In this document: piece by piece, positions 1 to 7,471 of the stretch
How positions within the stretch are numbered: the first letter of the stretch is position 1
Layout: each line of letters starts with the position of its first letter
NCBI GenBank assembly: GCA_002494165.1
Contig: DLBH01000002.1
Coordinates: forward strand, 1 to 12,681
Length of the DNA: 12,681 nucleotides
From: Lachnospiraceae bacterium UBA7026
Lineage (GTDB): Bacteria; Bacillota; Clostridia; Lachnospirales; Lachnospiraceae
Reading direction: 5' to 3'
Made by a program: the position numbers and the translations under genes
The notes under the pieces: generated by a model
Database searches by the model: none
What the model was told of the DNA's origin: nothing
The model's input: only the letters and a program-made list of their open reading frames with translations

Positions 1-1155
1 AACGGCAGCGGCAAGCACAACAACTGGTCCATGGCTACGGACAGCGGCCAGAACCTCCTGTCTCCGGGAGAGACCCCCTATGAGAATGCCCAGTTCCTCC
101 TCTTCCTCTGCGCAGTAATCAAGGCAGTGGATGATTATCAGGACCTGCTCCGGCTGGCAGTGGCCACCGCCGGCAACGACCACAGGCTGGGAGCCAACGA
201 GGCGCCGCCGGCCATCATCTCCATTTTCCTTGGCGATGAGCTGACCGCCATCCTGGATGCCATCGAGAAGGATGAGCCCTACAAGGGGACCAAGAAGAAA
301 ATTATGAAGTTGGGTGTTGATGTTCTTCCCGCATTTCCAAGGGATAACACGGACCGTAACAGGACATCACCCTTCGCTTTCACCGGCAATAAATTCGAGT
401 TCAGAAGCCTGGGTTCCTCCAACAGTATCGCCTGCGCCAACATGATGCTTAACGCAGCCGTGGCAGAATCCCTGAAGATCTACGCCGACCGGCTGGAGGG
501 GGCAGAAGACTTCGAGCAGGCCCTCCACGATATGATCCGCAAGACCATCGCCGACCACAAGAGAATTCTTTTCAACGGCAACGGCTACGGTGAGGACTGG
601 ATCGAGGAAGCCACCAAGGTCAGGGGCCTTAGCAACTACCGGACCACGCCGGACTGTATGCCTCACCTGCTGGATGACAAAAACGTGAAAATGCTGACAG
701 AGCACAAGGTATTTACCCATGCGGAGCTGGTATCCCGCTGTGAGATCATGCTGGACAACTACTGCAAGCAGGTCCACATCGAGGCCAACACCATGATCGA
801 CATGGCCTACCGACAGATTCTTCCGGCTATCACTGCTTATGCCGACAAGCTTTCCGTGACCGTATCAGCAAAGCTGGCTGTAGCCGGTGACCTGGCCTGC
901 TCCTATGAACGGTCGGTAGTATCCAGACTTTCCTCCCTGGCCGACGAGATCTACTGCAGGGCCGGCGACCTGGAAAAGGCCATCCTCAAGCTGGAAGATG
1001 CGGCCAATATCATTGAGGAGAGCGAGATGATCCGGGATAGCCTCCTGCCCAAGATGGGTGAGCTGAGGGCAGCCGTTGACGAAGCGGAGACCCTGGTAGC
1101 CTCTGACTGCTGGCCCTTCCCGTCCTACGGCGACCTGCTCTTCAGCGTCCGTTAG
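1..1155 (+). CDS. glnN: Type III glutamine synthetase, C-terminal part (gene runs off the left edge)
   Basis: Makes glutamine from glutamate, ammonia and ATP in the cytoplasm. The frame is open from base 1, so the ATG at 31 is internal and not the start. The 384 residues seen are roughly the last half of a family that usually has about 700. Motifs typical of the type III (GlnN) family and its catalytic core are visible: NGSGKHNNWSM at the very start, NDHRLGANEAPPAI near residue 56, and NRTSPFAFTGNKFEFR near residue 119. The C-terminal third is a charged helical region. The gene ends with TAG at 1153-1155, 55 bases before asnB on the same strand, and no terminator is seen between them, so co-transcription is likely. 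This is the only glutamine producer in a run of glutamine consumers. Family assignment is confident; the promoter and N-terminus are outside the window. Confidence 0.93.
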   Translation, partial: NGSGKHNNWSMATDSGQNLLSPGETPYENAQFLLFLCAVIKAVDDYQDLLRLAVATAGNDHRLGANEAPPAIISIFLGDELTAILDAIEKDEPYKGTKKKIMKLGVDVLPAFPRDNTDRNRTSPFAFTGNKFEFRSLGSSNSIACANMMLNAAVAESLKIYADRLEGAEDFEQALHDMIRKTIADHKRILFNGNGYGEDWIEEATKVRGLSNYRTTPDCMPHLLDDKNVKMLTEHKVFTHAELVSRCEIMLDNYCKQVHIEANTMIDMAYRQILPAITAYADKLSVTVSAKLAVAGDLACSYERSVVSRLSSLADEIYCRAGDLEKAILKLEDAANIIEESEMIRDSLLPKMGELRAAVDEAETLVASDCWPFPSYGDLLFSVR

Positions 1156-1210
1156 GAAAAGGGAAAGAGCCTTTGCTAATTGAAATGAGACAGAAGAAGG
1201 AGGACCTGCT

Positions 1211-2797
1211 ATGTGTTCAATTATGACCTGGTGCGGCAGAAGTGCACAGGAGAGTGCCTTTGTGAAGGCTCTTGACCAGACGACTTCAAGAGGGCCGGAC
1301 GACAGGAGAATTATAGAGATTGGGGGAGGACTGATGGGCTTCCGCCGCCTCTCCATCATGGGACTGACCCCCGAGGGCATGCAGCCTTTCCAGCTCCATG
1401 ACTGCGCGGTAGTCTGCAACGGAGAAATTTACGGCTTCAAGGCTCTCCGGGATATGCTGATAGAGAAAGGCTATTCCTTTAAAAGTGACAGTGACTGTGA
1501 GATTATCCTCCCCCTTTATTTTGAGTATGGGACTGATATTTTTAAAATGCTGGATGCGGAATTTGCCTGTGTCATCTATGATGGCGCCAAGGACTCCTGG
1601 ATTGCGGCCAGGGATCCCATCGGCATCAGGCCCCTCTACTACTGCTATGACAGGGAAGGAACCATCATCTTTGCCAGTGAGCCCAAGAACCTGGTCAGCC
1701 TCACAGAAGGAAGGATTTTTCCTTTCCCTCCCGGCTACTATTACCAGGACGGAGAGTTTATCTGCTACTGTGATATCGCCAGGACTAAAAGGGTTTGTAA
1801 AGACGACCTGGAGACAGCCTGCGGTAAGATCAAAGACAAATTAATCAAAGGTGTGGAGAAAAGGCTGATCGCCGACGCCAAGGTAGGCTTCCTCCTCTCA
1901 GGCGGCCTGGATTCCTCCCTGGTCTGCAGCATCGCAGCCAGGAAATGCAAAAAGCCCATCAAGACCTTTGCCATCGGTATGGAGACCGACCCTATCGACC
2001 TGAAATACGCCAGACAGACGGCCGACTTTCTGGGGGCCGACCACACGGAGGTTATCATCACAAAGGAGGATGTCCTGAATGCCCTGCCTAAGGTGATCCA
2101 CCTGCTGGGCACCTATGACATCACCACCATCCGGGCCAGCATCGGCATGTACCTTTTGTGTAAAGCGATCCATGAGCAGACCGATATCCGGGTCATCCTG
2201 ACCGGTGAGGTTTCCGATGAGATTTTCGGTTATAAATACACAGATTTCGCTCCTTCTGCCCGGGCCTTCCAGGAGGAGGCAGAGAAGAGGGTAAGAGAGC
2301 TGCATATGTACGATGTCCTTCGGGCAGACCGCTGTATCTCCGTCAATTCCCTGGAGGCCAGGGTTCCCTTCGGTGACCTGGACTTCGTGAGATACTGTAT
2401 GTCCCTGGATCCGGAGATGAAGCGCAACCATTACAACAAGGGTAAGTACCTGCTCCGCCATGCTTTTGAGGGAGAGGATTATCTGCCCGACGAGATCCTT
2501 TTCAGGGAGAAAGCAGCATTTTCCGATGCTGTAGGCCACTCCATGGTGGACTACCTTAAGGAGTATGCCGAGCAGAAATATACCCAGGAGGAATTCGAGG
2601 CAGCCTGTCACAAATACCTCCATGCCCGGCCCTTTACCAAAGAGTCTCTCCTTTACCGGGAGATCTTTGAGGACTATTATCCGGCCCAGGCCCAGATGGT
2701 CAAGGACTTCTGGATGCCCAACAAGGACTGGGAAGGTTGTAACGTGGACGACCCCTCAGCCCGGGTTCTCAAGAATTACGGAGCCAGCGGCGTCTGA
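1211..2797 (+). CDS. asnB: Asparagine synthetase B (glutamine-hydrolysing)
   Basis: Converts aspartate, glutamine and ATP to asparagine and glutamate. The protein has 528 residues, close to the family length of about 550. The N-terminal class II glutaminase domain starts MCSIMTW; Cys2 is the expected nucleophile after removal of Met1, which fixes the start. RGPD (residues 27-30) and CNGEIYGF (about 73-80) are further glutaminase motifs. The synthetase domain carries the PP-loop SGGLDSS at residues 230-236, followed by a TFAIGMETD segment. An AAGGAGG ribosome binding site lies at 1197-1203, 7 bases before the ATG. The gene follows glnN by 55 bases and is followed by a 440-base gap before pyrG. 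It looks intact. Confidence 0.95.
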   Translation: MCSIMTWCGRSAQESAFVKALDQTTSRGPDDRRIIEIGGGLMGFRRLSIMGLTPEGMQPFQLHDCAVVCNGEIYGFKALRDMLIEKGYSFKSDSDCEIILPLYFEYGTDIFKMLDAEFACVIYDGAKDSWIAARDPIGIRPLYYCYDREGTIIFASEPKNLVSLTEGRIFPFPPGYYYQDGEFICYCDIARTKRVCKDDLETACGKIKDKLIKGVEKRLIADAKVGFLLSGGLDSSLVCSIAARKCKKPIKTFAIGMETDPIDLKYARQTADFLGADHTEVIITKEDVLNALPKVIHLLGTYDITTIRASIGMYLLCKAIHEQTDIRVILTGEVSDEIFGYKYTDFAPSARAFQEEAEKRVRELHMYDVLRADRCISVNSLEARVPFGDLDFVRYCMSLDPEMKRNHYNKGKYLLRHAFEGEDYLPDEILFREKAAFSDAVGHSMVDYLKEYAEQKYTQEEFEAACHKYLHARPFTKESLLYREIFEDYYPAQAQMVKDFWMPNKDWEGCNVDDPSARVLKNYGASGV

Positions 2798-2809
2798 CCT
2801 TATCCGCAG

Positions 2810-2913
2810 CCGGACAGATGAAAAGCTTGTGCCTGATAGCGTCTGGGGACAGGTCTGATCCGGGTAGCGTCTGGGGGCAGGCCAGATCTGATAAACGTCC
2901 GGACAGGTGAAAA
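2810..2913. repeat. Imperfect direct repeats, 28-bp period, flanked by a second short repeat
   Basis: Two tandem copies begin with TAGCGTCTGGGG, at 2837 and 2865, and differ at several later positions. They are flanked by a separate motif, CCGGACAGRTGAAAA, at 2810-2824 and 2899-2913 (14 of 15 bases match). The copies carry no start codon with a ribosome binding site. The function is unknown; replication slippage is the simplest origin. Confidence 0.6.
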
Positions 2914-2963
2914 ACTAGCGGCCGGGGACGTATTTACTGGAGGCAGCTGATCAGAAAAACTGC

Positions 2964-3042
2964 GGAACTGAGAAAGAAGAAAGCATAAGAAGGAGATTGA
3001 AGAAAGGAACCGAAAAAGGAGACCTAAGAAAGAGGCATAAGG
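2964..3042. repeat. Purine-rich, weakly repetitive leader stretch
   Basis: The segment is almost free of pyrimidines on the + strand. AAGGAGA recurs at 2990 and 3016, followed by similar AAGAAAG text, giving a period of about 26 bases. GCATAAG recurs at 2983 and 3035. The AAGGAGA copies resemble ribosome binding sites but have no start codon at the right distance. The similarity is degenerate and could partly reflect composition. Confidence 0.4.
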
Positions 3043-3135
3043 TAGCAGCCTTTAGGGATAAGACAGCTGCCTGCTTCGGAGAAAAGAAGAATTACGGGTA
3101 ACTGTAGATAAATTAAAGAGAAAACGGATGAAATA

Positions 3136-3197
3136 ACCATGATGCCGGCCGGGGTAACCGGGCCGGTCATGGTGTGTCTTGGGAAAACTAGTTTTTT
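3136..3197 (+). other. Stem-loop plus palindrome and T-run upstream of pyrG
   Basis: ACCATGA (3136-3142) pairs with TCATGGT (3167-3173), and CCGGCC (3145-3150) pairs with GGCCGG (3161-3166); a two-base bulge separates the two stems. A self-complementary AAAACTAGTTTT lies at 3184-3195 and merges into a T6 run ending at 3197. The T-run is about 18 bases after the GC-rich stem, so this is not a textbook intrinsic terminator. It could be an attenuator, a weak terminator for asnB, or an RNA processing site. Confidence 0.5.
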
Positions 3198-3237
3198 AAG
3201 GGAAAACTGGATGTGAAAGGCTGAAAGGGAGGAAGCT

Positions 3238-4833
3238 ATGGCAAAATATGTGTTTGTGACCGGCGGTGTTGTGTCCGGTCTGGGAAAAGGAATTACAGCG
3301 GCATCTTTGGGCAGACTGCTCAAGATGCGGGGGCTTAAAGTGGCTTCCCAGAAGCTGGACCCCTATATGAATGTGGATCCGGGAACCATGAGCCCCTTCC
3401 AGCACGGGGAGGTTTTTGTGACCGACGATGGGGCTGAGACCGACCTGGACCTGGGCCACTACGAGCGCTTTATCGATGAGAACCTGACCCATTATTCCAA
3501 CCTGACCAGCGGCAAGGTCTATTGGAATGTCTTGAACCGGGAACGGAAGGGAGAGTATCTGGGCCAGACTGTCCAGGTCATCCCCCACATCACCGATGAG
3601 ATCAAGCATTTCATCTATATGGGAGCAAAAAAGACGGAAGCGGACGTCATGATGATAGAGATTGGAGGAACCATCGGAGACATTGAGGGCCAGCCCTTCA
3701 TCGAGGCCATCCGCCAGATCTCTTTGGAGCAGGGCCAGGAAAACTGCCTCTTCATTCATGTAACCCTGGTGCCCTACCTGAGCGGGTCTGACGAGCATAA
3801 GTCCAAGCCTACCCAGCACTCAGTCAAGGAGTTGCAGGCCATGGGTATCCATCCGGATATCATTGTAACCCGGTCGGACCTGCCCTTAGAGCAGAGTATC
3901 AAGGACAAGATTGCCCTTTTCTGTAATGTTAAGAAAGATTGTGTAATCGAAAACAATACCCTAGACTGCCTCTATGAGGCACCCCTCATGCTCCACCGGC
4001 ATGGTCTGGACATGGTGGCCTGCCGGGAGCTGGGCCTGGAGGGGGAGATGACGTCGGGCCTGGCAGCCTGGGAGGATATGGTAAGACGGATCCACAACCT
4101 GTCCGGCCATACCAGGATTGCCATCGTTGGGAAATATGTGGGGCTCCACGACTCCTACCTGTCAGTCCGGGAGGCCCTCTACCATGGCGGCTATGAAAAT
4201 GATACGGAGGTGGAGGTGCTCTGGGTGGATTCCGAGTTCCTCACCAGGGAAAATATAGAAGATCAGCTGGGTCAGGCTGACGGCATCCTGGTGCCCGGAG
4301 GTTTCGGTGACCGGGGCATCGAAGGCATGATCCTGGCCTGCCAGTATGCCAGGGAAAGGGATATCCCCTACCTGGGCATCTGCCTGGGCATGCAGGTATC
4401 GGTCATCGAATATGCCCGCAATGTCCTGGGCCTTACGGATGCCAACAGCCGGGAGTTCGCCGAGACCGGCAAGCACTGTGTCATCGACCTGATGGAAGAC
4501 CAGCTGGCAGTCATACGCAAGGGCGGAACCATGCGGCTGGGAGCCTACCCCTGCAAGGTATATCCGGGGACCCTGCTGGAGAGAGCCTATGGGGAGGCGG
4601 AGATCTCCGAGAGGCACCGGCACCGGTTCGAGTATAACAATGCTTACCGGGACCAGCTGGTGGAGGCAGGCCTTTGTGTCTGCGGAACTTCCCCCGACGG
4701 AGAGCTGGTGGAGGCCGTGGAGGTCTCAGCCAACCGCTGTCATATCGGCGTCCAGTTCCATCCGGAATTCAAGTCCAGACCGGACAAGGCCCACCCCTTG
4801 TTCAGAGAGTTTATAAAGGAGGCAAGGAAATAG
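3238..4833 (+). CDS. pyrG: CTP synthase (glutamine-hydrolysing)
   Basis: Aminates UTP to CTP using ATP and glutamine, the last step of pyrimidine nucleotide synthesis; it acts as a cytoplasmic tetramer. The length of 531 residues is normal. The N-terminal synthetase domain begins with the near-invariant [19 protein letters not shown]-loop and continues with [15 protein letters not shown] and [12 protein letters not shown]. The C-terminal class I glutaminase domain has PGGFGDRG, then GICLGMQ with nucleophile Cys382, and FHPEF with His508 and Glu510. The ribosome binding site GGGAGGA (3227-3233) and the conserved MAKY start fix the start codon. purF begins one base after the stop codon, so the two genes are almost certainly co-transcribed and translationally coupled. 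Confidence 0.97.
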   Translation: MAKYVFVTGGVVSGLGKGITAASLGRLLKMRGLKVASQKLDPYMNVDPGTMSPFQHGEVFVTDDGAETDLDLGHYERFIDENLTHYSNLTSGKVYWNVLNRERKGEYLGQTVQVIPHITDEIKHFIYMGAKKTEADVMMIEIGGTIGDIEGQPFIEAIRQISLEQGQENCLFIHVTLVPYLSGSDEHKSKPTQHSVKELQAMGIHPDIIVTRSDLPLEQSIKDKIALFCNVKKDCVIENNTLDCLYEAPLMLHRHGLDMVACRELGLEGEMTSGLAAWEDMVRRIHNLSGHTRIAIVGKYVGLHDSYLSVREALYHGGYENDTEVEVLWVDSEFLTRENIEDQLGQADGILVPGGFGDRGIEGMILACQYARERDIPYLGICLGMQVSVIEYARNVLGLTDANSREFAETGKHCVIDLMEDQLAVIRKGGTMRLGAYPCKVYPGTLLERAYGEAEISERHRHRFEYNNAYRDQLVEAGLCVCGTSPDGELVEAVEVSANRCHIGVQFHPEFKSRPDKAHPLFREFIKEARK

Positions 4834-4834
4834 A

Positions 4835-6265
4835 ATGGCTATACATGAGGAATGCGGAGTATTTGGAATCATCGGGCCGGTCAACCCGGCCATAGCCAAG
4901 GAGGTCTATCACGGCCTTTATGCCCTCCAGCACCGGGGTCAGGAGAGCTGTGGGATCGTGGTCAATGACGATGGTATCTTTGCGGCTCACAAGGACCTGG
5001 GCCTGGTGGGAGACGTCTTTTCCGAGCAGCTGCTGTCCTCTCTTCCCGGGGGCACCATGGCCATAGGCCATGTGAGATACGGGACCACCGGCGGCAATAC
5101 CAAAAGTAATATCCAGCCCATGGTAGTCAGTCACCAGAAGGGGAATCTGGCCCTTGCCCACAATGGCAACCTGACCAATTCCCTGGATCTTCGTGACTCT
5201 TTAGAGCTTTCAGGGGCTATTTTCCATTCCACCAGTGACACGGAAACCATCTGCTATATGATTACAAGAGAAAGATTAAAGACATTCAGCATCGAGCAGG
5301 CTGTCCTTGCGGCGGTAAAGCACCTCAAGGGGGCTTATAGCCTGGTCATGATGTCGTCGACAAAATTACTGGCGGTTCGGGACCCCATGGGCTTCCGGCC
5401 GCTTTGCTATGGAAAGAGGGAGGACGGCAGCTATGTGGTGGCTTCGGAAAGCTGCGCCTTAGACGCCGTGGGGGCCTCCTTTGTCAGGGACTTAGAGCCC
5501 GGGGAAATGCTTGTCTTTTCCATGGAGGCAGAGGAGGACCAGCCCCGGTCCTATAGGGACCACTGTGGGTCCAAAGCCTCTCCCTGCATCTTCGAATATA
5601 TTTATTTTTCCAGACCGGATTCGGTGATCGATGGCATTCCGGTCCATGACACCAGAGTCAGGGCAGGGAAAATCCTGGCCAGGGAGCACGCGGTCAGGGC
5701 CGATGTGGTGGTAGGGGTCCCCGACTCCGGCCTGGATGCGGCCCTGGGTTACGCCCTTGAGAGCGGCATTCCCTATGGGATCGGCCTGGTTAAAAACAAG
5801 TATGTGGGCAGGAGTTTCATCGCTCCTTCCCAGGACCAGAGGACTGATACCGTCAGAATAAAACTAAGCCCGGTCAGGAGTGTCCTGGCCGGCAAGCGGG
5901 TTGTACTCATCGACGATTCCATCGTCAGGGGCACCACCAGCAGGAGGATTATCAACATTTTAAGGGAGGCGGGAGCCAAAGAGATCCACCTGCGGATCTC
6001 TTCCCCACCCTTCCGCCACCCCTGCTTTTACGGGGTGGATATTGATTCGGAGGAAAACCTGATTGCCAACCATCATTCCGTAGAAGAGATCGCAGACATG
6101 ATCGGGGCTGACACCCTGGGCTTCCTGCCCATAGAGAGTCTGGGGGAAATGAGCGGCTGCCCATCCTTTTGCAGTGCCTGCTTTGACGGCATTTACCCGG
6201 CCGGCATTCCGGCGGATCCCAGAAAAGACAGATTTGAGAGAAAGCTTTCGGAGGCAAGAAAATGA
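4835..6265 (+). CDS. purF: Amidophosphoribosyltransferase (glutamine PRPP amidotransferase)
   Basis: Catalyses the first committed step of purine synthesis: PRPP plus glutamine gives phosphoribosylamine. The 476 residues match the Bacillus-type enzyme. Cys7 (in EECGVFGI) is the class II glutaminase nucleophile, so residues 1-6 should be a short propeptide removed by self-cleavage. QHRGQES and HNGNL are glutaminase motifs. The phosphoribosyltransferase domain has the PRPP loop VVLIDDSIVRGTTS at residues 356-369, with Asp360-Asp361. Cys251, Cys397, Cys446 and Cys449 are placed like the [4Fe-4S] ligands of the B. subtilis enzyme, implying oxygen sensitivity. AAGGAGG (4816-4822) lies inside the end of pyrG. 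The stop codon overlaps the carA start (ATGA). The gene sits outside a pur operon. Confidence 0.96.
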   Translation: MAIHEECGVFGIIGPVNPAIAKEVYHGLYALQHRGQESCGIVVNDDGIFAAHKDLGLVGDVFSEQLLSSLPGGTMAIGHVRYGTTGGNTKSNIQPMVVSHQKGNLALAHNGNLTNSLDLRDSLELSGAIFHSTSDTETICYMITRERLKTFSIEQAVLAAVKHLKGAYSLVMMSSTKLLAVRDPMGFRPLCYGKREDGSYVVASESCALDAVGASFVRDLEPGEMLVFSMEAEEDQPRSYRDHCGSKASPCIFEYIYFSRPDSVIDGIPVHDTRVRAGKILAREHAVRADVVVGVPDSGLDAALGYALESGIPYGIGLVKNKYVGRSFIAPSQDQRTDTVRIKLSPVRSVLAGKRVVLIDDSIVRGTTSRRIINILREAGAKEIHLRISSPPFRHPCFYGVDIDSEENLIANHHSVEEIADMIGADTLGFLPIESLGEMSGCPSFCSACFDGIYPAGIPADPRKDRFERKLSEARK

Positions 6266-7347
6266 TTTACCGGGGAAAAGAAAGAAAATTAATCATGGCT
6301 GACGGCAGCCAGTACTATGGCCAGGCCTTTGGCCGGGACCAGGGAAGCCAGGTCTGCGAGCTGGTCTTTAACACATCGCCGGTGGGATATCAGGAGATCC
6401 TGTCGGACCCCTCCTACACAGACCAGTTTGTGGTCATGGCCTACCCCCTGATCGGCAATTACGGGATCAATGAGGATGACTACGAGACCCTGCGGCCCAG
6501 CATAGGAGGCATGGTGGTCAGGGACTACAATGACAGACCCTCTAATTTCAGGTCCGGTATGACCCTGTCTGCTGTCATGAAGGACTTGGACATCCCTGGT
6601 ATCACCGGCCTGGACACCAGGGAGCTGGTCCGGAAAATCAGAAAAGAAGGAACCCAGAAGGCCCTGATCACCGACGCGGATACCCCTCTGGAGGAGGGCC
6701 TTAAGCAGCTTCGGGAAACAAGCCTTCCCAGAGATGCCGTGGTCAGGGTCAGCAGGGACCACAAGGAAAGATACATTAACATGGATGCCCGCTATCAGAT
6801 TGCGGCCATAGATTTCGGCATGAAGGAGAATATCATCCGGTCCCTGGTCAGCAGGAAATGCAGCGTCACCGTATTTCCCTGGAATGTGACGGCAAAAGAC
6901 CTGGCCGCCTGTAAGCCGGACGGCATTTTCCTGTCCAACGGGCCCGGTGACCCCACCAATGTTCCGGAGGCCATCGACCTGGTCAGGGAACTTAAGGGCC
7001 GCTATCCCATCTTCGGCATCTGCCTGGGCCACCAGATCATCTCCCTGGCCTGCGGGGCCAGGACCTATAAGCTCAAGTTCGGTCACCGGGGCGGCAACCA
7101 TCCGGTTAAAAATCTGGCGACCGGCAGGATAGAGATCACCTCCCAGAACCATTCCTACGCGGTGGATGAGGGCAGCCTGGCCGGGACCGGTCTGGTGGTC
7201 ACCCACAGGAATCTTTTAGACGGCACCGTGGAAGGAGTCAGGGGGGAGAGGGACCGGATTTTCAGTGTCCAGTACCATCCGGAGAGCGCACCGGGACCTC
7301 ACGACAGCAGCTATCTTTTTGATGAATTCCTTAAGCTGATGGATTAG
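6262..7347 (+). CDS. carA: Carbamoyl-phosphate synthetase, glutaminase (small) subunit
   Basis: Hydrolyses glutamine and channels ammonia to CarB for carbamoyl phosphate, the precursor of pyrimidines and arginine. The 361 residues are normal for the family. The N-terminal domain has VFNTSPVGYQEILSDPSY and IGNYG; the C-terminal class I glutaminase domain has NGPGDP, GICLGHQ with Cys254, and YHPES with His339 and Glu341. The start at 6262 has GGAGG at 6250-6254 and overlaps the purF stop by 4 bases, indicating coupled translation. An internal ATG at 6295 would lose the first conserved strand, so it is less likely. carB follows after 124 bases. Confidence 0.96.
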   Translation: MIYRGKERKLIMADGSQYYGQAFGRDQGSQVCELVFNTSPVGYQEILSDPSYTDQFVVMAYPLIGNYGINEDDYETLRPSIGGMVVRDYNDRPSNFRSGMTLSAVMKDLDIPGITGLDTRELVRKIRKEGTQKALITDADTPLEEGLKQLRETSLPRDAVVRVSRDHKERYINMDARYQIAAIDFGMKENIIRSLVSRKCSVTVFPWNVTAKDLAACKPDGIFLSNGPGDPTNVPEAIDLVRELKGRYPIFGICLGHQIISLACGARTYKLKFGHRGGNHPVKNLATGRIEITSQNHSYAVDEGSLAGTGLVVTHRNLLDGTVEGVRGERDRIFSVQYHPESAPGPHDSSYLFDEFLKLMD

Positions 7348-7413
7348 GGTCCGGTGAGATGCAGGAATAAGAAAGGCAGGCTAGAGCAAGGCGGATCTGT
7401 CCTGACCAGCCTT

Positions 7414-7463
7414 GAAAGCAGCCAATGGCAGCTGAGGGAAAGCAGCAATGGAAATATGAGAGG
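7414..7463. repeat. Two-copy 24-bp imperfect direct repeat in the carA-carB gap
   Basis: GAAAGCAGC begins at 7414 and again at 7438, each followed by AATGG and a GAG or GAGAGG ending. The second copy ends in the GAGAGG that serves as the carB ribosome binding site (7458-7463, 8 bases before the start). A local duplication is the simplest explanation for part of the unusually long 124-base gap between these two subunit genes. Confidence 0.5.
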
Positions 7464-7471
7464 AAAATGTC

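Larger units (their letters stand above)
2798..3237 (+). other. 440-base asnB-pyrG gap
   Basis: No convincing gene is seen on either strand; the short minus-strand frames here are shadows or run out of pyrG. From left to right the gap holds imperfect direct repeats (about 2810-2913), a purine-rich stretch with weak 26-bp repetition (2964-3042), a GC-rich hairpin (3136-3173), and a 12-base palindrome running into a T6 run (3184-3197). The pyrG ribosome binding site GGGAGGA (3227-3233) is at the end. I found no good -35/-10 pair. The size suggests a leader or promoter for the pyrG-purF-carA group, but that is inference. Confidence 0.6.

Noticed and set aside
1898..2623. Long minus-strand open frame opposite asnB
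   Set aside because: The + strand is unmistakably AsnB; the antisense protein has no family features and arises from GC-rich codon use.
2798..3237. B. subtilis-type CTP attenuator or PyrR binding site before pyrG
   Set aside because: No GGGC-like initiation sequence paired with a C-rich terminator arm, and no PyrR-type loop, could be identified.
6289..7206. 305-residue minus-strand open frame opposite carA
   Set aside because: Shadow of carA; no ribosome binding site or recognisable domains.
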